Assembly: GCA_016841825.1 (NCBI GenBank)
Contig: JAENYK010000005.1
Span: 1 to 64,000 of the forward strand
Direction of reading: 5' to 3'
DNA: 64,000 nt
DNA from: Halothermothrix sp.
GTDB taxonomy: Bacteria > Bacillota > Halanaerobiia > DY22613
Shown here: positions 60,167-64,000 of the stretch, in pieces
How positions within the stretch are numbered: the stretch's first letter is position 1
How the letters are laid out: each line of letters starts with the position of its first letter
The notes under the pieces: model-generated
What the model saw: only the letters and a program-made list of their open reading frames with translations
The model's database searches: none
What the model was told of the DNA's origin: nothing
Translations under genes and position numbers: made by a program

Positions 60167-60466
60167 TCAATGTTTTACGTCAGATGGTTTTGGATCTTTC
60201 CCATCTTGACCATGAGTCTCCTCTTCTTTAACCAATTTTAAGATCATTTTACTTAATGCATGCCTTTCTTCTTCATTACCCAGTCGCCAAAGGCTCTGCA
60301 GGAGTCTTTCTTCCGGGTTGTGTGGTTCTACAATATGTGAGAGAAAGCTTTGTACATAATCTACACCTTTAGCAATGGTATCATCAGATAAGCCGATTTT
60401 CTCTGCGATTAATACTTTGTTAAGCAAAAATTCTTTGAATGCATCAAAATTATCCAAAATTTTCAT
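60167..60466 (-). CDS. DUF3243 protein (YmfJ-like, 99 aa)
   Basis: Small helical protein of unknown function, widespread in spore-forming Firmicutes. The family pattern is clear: FDAFKEFLLNKVLIAEKIGLSDDTI, YVQSFLSHIVEPHNPEERLLQSLW, EEERHALSKMILKLVKEE, followed by a short charged tail. I start at the ATG at 60466 because AAAGGAGGCGATCAGGTC precedes it; the frame is open to 60499. It lies 47 bp downstream of nrdG on the same strand. Confidence 0.85.
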   Translation of the reverse strand: MKILDNFDAFKEFLLNKVLIAEKIGLSDDTIAKGVDYVQSFLSHIVEPHNPEERLLQSLWRLGNEEERHALSKMILKLVKEEETHGQDGKDPKPSDVKH

Positions 60467-60513
60467 GACCTGATCGCCTCCTTTAAAGTTAGTCTGCAAC
60501 TTTGAAGAAGATC

Positions 60514-61224
60514 TTATTCACGAATTAAGCATTCACTAACTGAGCGGATGGCTAATTTTTGAAAATTTTTCATCTGTTCTTCTGTAAACGGTTGGGTTTG
60601 GCTGTAAGCAGGATCTAAAGTGATCTGATTTTTAAAAGTTTGAATTACATAGCGAGGTGAACCTGCTACTAAATTAACCATCTCAGTAAAAATATCTTCA
60701 TTATGTAGTAATGGGTGCAGTGTTGAACGAAACTCTAATTCAATTAATTTTAAGTTAGAACTCAACTTTAACAGATCTATACTTTCACTTAGTTGTTCGA
60801 TGTTTACAGATTGATTTATTATGTCAGCATATTTGTTAAGAGATGTCTTAATATCCATTGCTACATAATCTAAGAGGTCATCAGCGATCAACTTTTTTAG
60901 CAGGGCAGGATTAGATCCATTAGTATCTAATTTGACCAGATAACCTATCTCTTTAACTCGCTGGAGAAAATTTGCCAATTTTGCACCATGTAAAGTAGGT
61001 TCACCACCAGTAATAACTACACCATCGATCAAATTTTTACGAATGGTTAGATGTTCCCAGATCAGTTCTTCAGGCAACAGGCTCAAATCAGAATTCCTCT
61101 GCGCCAGCTGGGGATTATGGCAATAAGGACAATGAAAATTACATCCGGAAGTAAAAAATATCGTAGAAAGACGTTCTGGATAATCTATTAATGAAGTTTT
61201 TTGAAAACCTACAATTGGTAGCAT
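60514..61224 (-). CDS. nrdG: Anaerobic ribonucleoside-triphosphate reductase activating protein (236 aa)
   Basis: Radical-SAM activase that generates the glycyl radical on the class III ribonucleotide reductase. The [4Fe-4S]-binding triad is CNFHCPYCHNP near residue 30, after TSLIDYPERLSTIFFTSG. SAM-binding elements GVVITGGEPTLH and VKLDTNGSNP follow. Length is that of the long clostridial form rather than the 154-residue E. coli type. GAGGTG precedes the ATG. It is downstream of the glycyl-radical-domain gene, separated by a terminator-like hairpin. Confidence 0.9.
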   Translation of the reverse strand: MLPIVGFQKTSLIDYPERLSTIFFTSGCNFHCPYCHNPQLAQRNSDLSLLPEELIWEHLTIRKNLIDGVVITGGEPTLHGAKLANFLQRVKEIGYLVKLDTNGSNPALLKKLIADDLLDYVAMDIKTSLNKYADIINQSVNIEQLSESIDLLKLSSNLKLIELEFRSTLHPLLHNEDIFTEMVNLVAGSPRYVIQTFKNQITLDPAYSQTQPFTEEQMKNFQKLAIRSVSECLIRE

Positions 61225-61272
61225 CTAACAACACCTCAATCTGAGATTAGAATAAAAAACCATCGGAATTCC

Positions 61273-61310
61273 TGATAAAATTTGAGTGGGGTGTGAGAGC
61301 ACCCCACTCA
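61273..61310 (-). terminator. Intrinsic terminator after the glycyl-radical-domain gene
   Basis: On the minus strand TGAGTGGGGTG / CACCCCACTCA (61300-61310 with 61283-61293) is a perfect 11-bp stem followed by AATTTTATC. It lies between the small gene and nrdG and may lower nrdG expression relative to nrdD. Confidence 0.75.
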
Positions 61311-61315
61311 GCAAA

Positions 61316-61492
61316 TTAACAAGAGATTTCATTTTTGAGTTCTGTCTCGCCGTCGGATTCATTTTTGAGTTGTCGATCATATGTTTTGCGATCGGCGAAT
61401 TCAGCTTTTTTTCCCGGATTCCACTGAGAGAGGGGAGAAAGGAACCCTACAACCCGGGTATAAATCTCACATTTTTGACGTTTTTGTTCCAT
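61316..61492 (-). CDS. Separate glycyl-radical domain of NrdD (58 aa)
   Basis: A small gene with its own AAGGAGG eight bases before the ATG. The protein contains CEIYTRVVGFLSPLSQWNPG and then KKAEFADRKTYD. This matches the C-terminal glycyl-radical loop of clostridial NrdD (R-V-x-G-[YF]-x-x-P-x-x-x-W-N), with Gly16 as the expected radical residue. The large NrdD upstream stops before this segment. The stop-to-start gap is 66 nt, and the pair would assemble in trans into one working reductase. The C-terminal 20 residues are charged and unrelated. It overlaps no other real gene. Confidence 0.8.
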   Translation of the reverse strand: MEQKRQKCEIYTRVVGFLSPLSQWNPGKKAEFADRKTYDRQLKNESDGETELKNEISC

Positions 61493-61558
61493 TGTAGATA
61501 CCTCCTTAAATTGATAGTCTTAGCCAGTATGGATGTCCTGGTGAATTCAGTAAGATTC

Positions 61559-63595
61559 TTAACAACAATCAGTGCTTTGAAGTGCCAATTCAGCATCACA
61601 TTTGGGACAGTACTCATGAACTCCTGCCAAATATCCATGAATCGGACATATTGAGAATGTAGGAGTAACAGTATAATAAGGTAATCGATAATTTTCAGCA
61701 ATCCGTTTTACCAATAATTTGCAACTTTTCCCATCTGGCAGGCGTTCTCCAATAAATCCGTGAAATACTGTACCACCTGTATAGCGAGTTTGCAGTTGAT
61801 CCTGTAGATCTAGAGCGTCAAAGATGTCATCAGTATGACCTACTGGTAGGTGGGTGGAGTTAGTATAATAAGGTTCTGCTCCCTGGTGATAATGTTCCTC
61901 ATTTGCACAGACCAGATCAGGGAATCGTTCTTTATCCATTTTGGCAAAACGATAAGCAGTTCCTTCAGCTGGGGTCGCTTCTAAATTATACAGATTACCA
62001 GTTTCTTCCTGGTATCCTAACATAGTTACCTGCATATAATCTAATATTTCCAATGCAAAGCGGCAGCCTTCACGACTGGCAATGTCTGTACCCATAAAGT
62101 TTAACAGACATTCGTTCATTCCATTAAGTCCGATAGTATTAAAGTGATTTTGCCAGTATTGTCCAAATCTGGTTTTAACGTCACTCAGGAAGTGGCGGGA
62201 GTAAGGATATAAACCTAACTCGGTGAAGTTCTCCAAAACTTTACGCTTAATTTCCAGACTTTTTTTGGCAAGATCCATCAGTTCGTCCAAACGTTTGAAG
62301 AAGGCTTTTCGATCACCCCGGGTAGTATACCCTAACCTGGGTAGATTAATGGTGACCACCCCGATTGAGCCAGTCATCGGGTTAGCACCGAATAGACCAC
62401 CACCCCGTTTTCTTAATTCCCGATTATCAAGACGTAGACGACAGCACATACTGCGAGCGTCGTCGGGGTTCATATCAGAGTTAATAAAATTGCTAAAGTA
62501 AGGAATACCATATTTAGCAGTCATCTCCCAGACGGGATCTAAAACAGGATTCTCCCAATCAAAATCTGGGGTAATGTTATAGGTAGGGATCGGAAAGGAG
62601 AAGACTCTACCTTTGGCATCACCTTCGAGCATTACTTCAGCAAAAGCACGATTAATTATATCCATCTCTTTCTGGAATTCACCGTAAGTTTTTCCCAGAT
62701 CGTTACCTGCAATATAAACAGATTCATCCTTTAAAAGACCGGATGGTTTTAGATCAAAAGTGATGTTGGTGAATGGAGTTTGAAAACCAACACGTGTAGG
62801 AACATTCATATTGAACAAAAACTCTTGAATCCCCTGTTTGACTTCTTTATAGGTTAATTCGTCGGTATACACGTAGGGGGCTAAATAAGTATCAAAATTA
62901 GAAAATGCCTGAGCACCGGCAGCTTCTCCCTGCATGGTATAAAAGAAATTAACAATCTGACCCAAAGCAGTTCTAAAATGTTTGGGGGGTGCACTTTCAA
63001 TTTTTGAGTTTACTCCACCAAATCCATTTCGTAGAAGATCTTGTAAATCCCAACCACAGCAATAAATAGAGAGATGACTCAGATCATGAATATGAAATTC
63101 ACCCTGTAAATGAGCGTCTCTGATCTCTGCAGGATAGATCTCATGTAACCAGTAATGGGCACTAATACTAGAAGAAATATGATTATGCAGACCCTGTAGA
63201 GAATAGCCCATATTACTGTTTTCTTTAACCCGCCAGTCCATTTGGTTCAAGTAATCATTAACCATCTCTATGGCTTGTGCCAACAACGTTTGAGTATCTC
63301 TGATTTTGGCATGTTGCTCTCGATAGAGGATATAGGCTTTAGCGATTGAGGTGTAACCTTCTTCCATTAGAATTTTCTCAACCAGATCTTGAACTATCTC
63401 TACAGAGGGGTGTCCACCTTGTTTATAGAAAAGATCCAGGTAAGATACAACCTTATCTGATAATCTTTGTACTTCTTCGGTTTTAAAAGTACCTGCTGCT
63501 TTAAATGCTTTTCCGATAGCAGATGTGATCTTAAGTTGATCAAATTCATCTTGTCGTCCGTCTCGTTTTAGAATATATTTGACAGTTGTTTCCAT
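61559..63595 (-). CDS. nrdD: Anaerobic ribonucleoside-triphosphate reductase, large part without glycyl-radical loop (678 aa)
   Basis: Class III RNR catalytic subunit for anaerobic dNTP synthesis. An N-terminal ATP-cone (about 5-95; YILKRDGRQDEFDQLKITSA) is followed by the ten-stranded barrel: NMGYSLQGLHNHISSSISAHYWLHEIYP, GEFHIHDLSHLSIYCCGWDL, and TNITFDLKPSG. The C-terminal zinc motif is CPIHGYLAGVHEYCPKC, after which the protein ends ALQSTDCC. The glycyl-radical segment is missing from this chain and encoded by the next gene downstream. ACGGGAGGG precedes the ATG. Two NrdR-box-like palindromes overlap and precede the promoter. Confidence 0.9.
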   Translation of the reverse strand: METTVKYILKRDGRQDEFDQLKITSAIGKAFKAAGTFKTEEVQRLSDKVVSYLDLFYKQGGHPSVEIVQDLVEKILMEEGYTSIAKAYILYREQHAKIRDTQTLLAQAIEMVNDYLNQMDWRVKENSNMGYSLQGLHNHISSSISAHYWLHEIYPAEIRDAHLQGEFHIHDLSHLSIYCCGWDLQDLLRNGFGGVNSKIESAPPKHFRTALGQIVNFFYTMQGEAAGAQAFSNFDTYLAPYVYTDELTYKEVKQGIQEFLFNMNVPTRVGFQTPFTNITFDLKPSGLLKDESVYIAGNDLGKTYGEFQKEMDIINRAFAEVMLEGDAKGRVFSFPIPTYNITPDFDWENPVLDPVWEMTAKYGIPYFSNFINSDMNPDDARSMCCRLRLDNRELRKRGGGLFGANPMTGSIGVVTINLPRLGYTTRGDRKAFFKRLDELMDLAKKSLEIKRKVLENFTELGLYPYSRHFLSDVKTRFGQYWQNHFNTIGLNGMNECLLNFMGTDIASREGCRFALEILDYMQVTMLGYQEETGNLYNLEATPAEGTAYRFAKMDKERFPDLVCANEEHYHQGAEPYYTNSTHLPVGHTDDIFDALDLQDQLQTRYTGGTVFHGFIGERLPDGKSCKLLVKRIAENYRLPYYTVTPTFSICPIHGYLAGVHEYCPKCDAELALQSTDCC

Positions 63596-63627
63596 GGCAA
63601 ACCCTCCCGTAAAATTAACGTAGTTTT

Positions 63628-63657
63628 ATTGTAACCCAAATATTAGGGTAAAGTCAA
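63628..63657 (-). promoter_or_regulatory. nrdD promoter
   Basis: Minus strand: TTGACT (63652-63657), an 18-bp spacer and TACAAT (63628-63633), 33 bp before the ATG. The spacer is filled by an NrdR-box-like palindrome. Confidence 0.65.
63634..63649. promoter_or_regulatory. NrdR-box-like palindrome 1 (inside the promoter spacer)
   Basis: ACCCAAATATTAGGGT is a diverged match to the NrdR box (ACACWATATATWGTGT type) with an AT-rich palindromic core. It sits exactly between -35 and -10, where repressor binding would block RNA polymerase. Confidence 0.5.
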
Positions 63658-63675
63658 GTACTTAGGTAGCAAAAA

Positions 63676-63691
63676 CCACAATATATTGTGG
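63676..63691. promoter_or_regulatory. NrdR-box-like palindrome 2
   Basis: CCACAATATATTGTGG is a perfect palindrome (extended to 18 bp as ACCACAATATATTGTGGT) and a strong NrdR-box match. It starts 42 bp from the first box, about four helical turns, so both sites face the same side of the DNA. Confidence 0.7.
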
Positions 63692-63699
63692 TCTATTTT

Positions 63700-63976
63700 A
63701 AGAAAATATACTAGTAGTTGATGTTCGCCCTTTGATTCTTATTCAATAGTTAAGATTAAGATCGAAATTTGACGGGAATATAGTAACTCAATTTTCTAAA
63801 GATTTTCTTTAAAAAGTTTTGCTTATTAGAGAAAAATATTTATGGCTAAAATATTAAAGATTTTTCACAATTTTTGCAGGAATTCAGCGAGTTAATTAGA
63901 ATACATATGTAGCAGAATAATTTCGTCAGGGATTTAGCAATTATTTTAGCAGACTAACAGTCGAAAGGAGTGAGAT
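63700..63976. other. Intergenic, no feature recognised
   Basis: AT-rich sequence between the nrdD regulatory region and the start of the next gene on the plus strand. Nothing beyond generic AT-rich promoter-like sequence was seen. Confidence 0.4.
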
Positions 63977-64000
63977 TTGACTTTAATTTTTACACCTGAC
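63977..64000 (+). CDS. Start of an unidentified gene cut by the window end
   Basis: AAAGGAG at about 63964-63970 is followed by a TTG at 63977 opening a frame that reads LTLIFTPD to the last base. Eight codons are too few to identify it or to prove it is real. Confidence 0.35.

Noticed and set aside
61286-61654. Plus-strand open frame of about 120 codons opposite the end of nrdD
   Set aside because: It is the shadow of nrdD and of the minus-strand glycyl-radical-domain gene, which has a proper Shine-Dalgarno and family motif.

Overview
The window looks like chromosomal DNA of a strictly anaerobic, probably spore-forming, AT-rich Firmicute, most likely Clostridia or Halanaerobiales-like. The supporting evidence is an oxygen-sensitive class III ribonucleotide reductase, an [FeFe]-hydrogenase of the TSCCCPVW type, a spore-coat-like SPOCS domain, and DUF3243, DUF6179/DUF6323 and DUF6385 proteins. 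Taxonomy is inferred from gene content only. No tRNA, rRNA, CRISPR array, intact transposase or replication origin was seen.

Layout. 0-5.4 kb holds a GNAT gene, two copies of a hairpin-rich repeat, then a membrane-lipid-flavoured set: GT4 glycosyltransferase, lysyl-PG-synthase-type membrane protein, tandem GNAT and anchored glycerophosphodiesterase. 5.4-10.5 kb holds a frameshifted cyclase-family gene, a DinB-like protein, an MFS transporter, an HTH_42 protein with the QxD signature of AlkZ-type DNA glycosylases, and a 3-hydroxyacyl-CoA dehydrogenase. An Rpn-type nuclease gene follows on the minus strand. 12.1-31.0 kb is one 6281-residue, six-module NRPS (C-A-T six times). Its A domains read X-Asn-Val-Ser-Thr-X, and it has no epimerase and no thioesterase. 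31.2-33.1 kb (minus) is a coupled DUF6323/DUF6179 pair. 33.4-37.7 kb holds a Nudix gene and a minus-strand sensor kinase / YcbB-type regulator / DAACS symporter unit. A GlnL-like direct repeat lies in front of the symporter gene. 38.1-44.3 kb holds a secreted beta-propeller plus C39-like protease, a CAT-like acetyltransferase, an [FeFe]-hydrogenase, an alpha/alpha-toroid-like protein and an HD-GYP protein. 44.6-48.5 kb is an AT-less KS-KR-ACP polyketide synthase.

48.7-58.2 kb is the most unusual block. Two DUF6385 proteins, one fused to a SPOCS domain, flank four glycosyltransferase genes: three GT2-TPR paralogues and one GT-MT-GT-MT four-domain enzyme. The reading offered here is a dedicated glycosylation system for a surface or spore-coat protein. 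58.4-59.9 kb is a CXXC peptide / NapH-like ferredoxin / TlpA redox operon that includes a 42-residue gene. 60.2-63.6 kb (minus) holds DUF3243, nrdG and a class III RNR in which the glycyl-radical C-terminus is a separate 58-residue gene. Two NrdR-box-like palindromes precede nrdD.

Scattered hairpin repeats (about 0.8, 1.0, 6.9, 12.0, 33.1, 33.8 and 34.0 kb) resemble IS200/IS605 end remnants. Two of them supply the C-terminal codons and stop of the adjoining genes.
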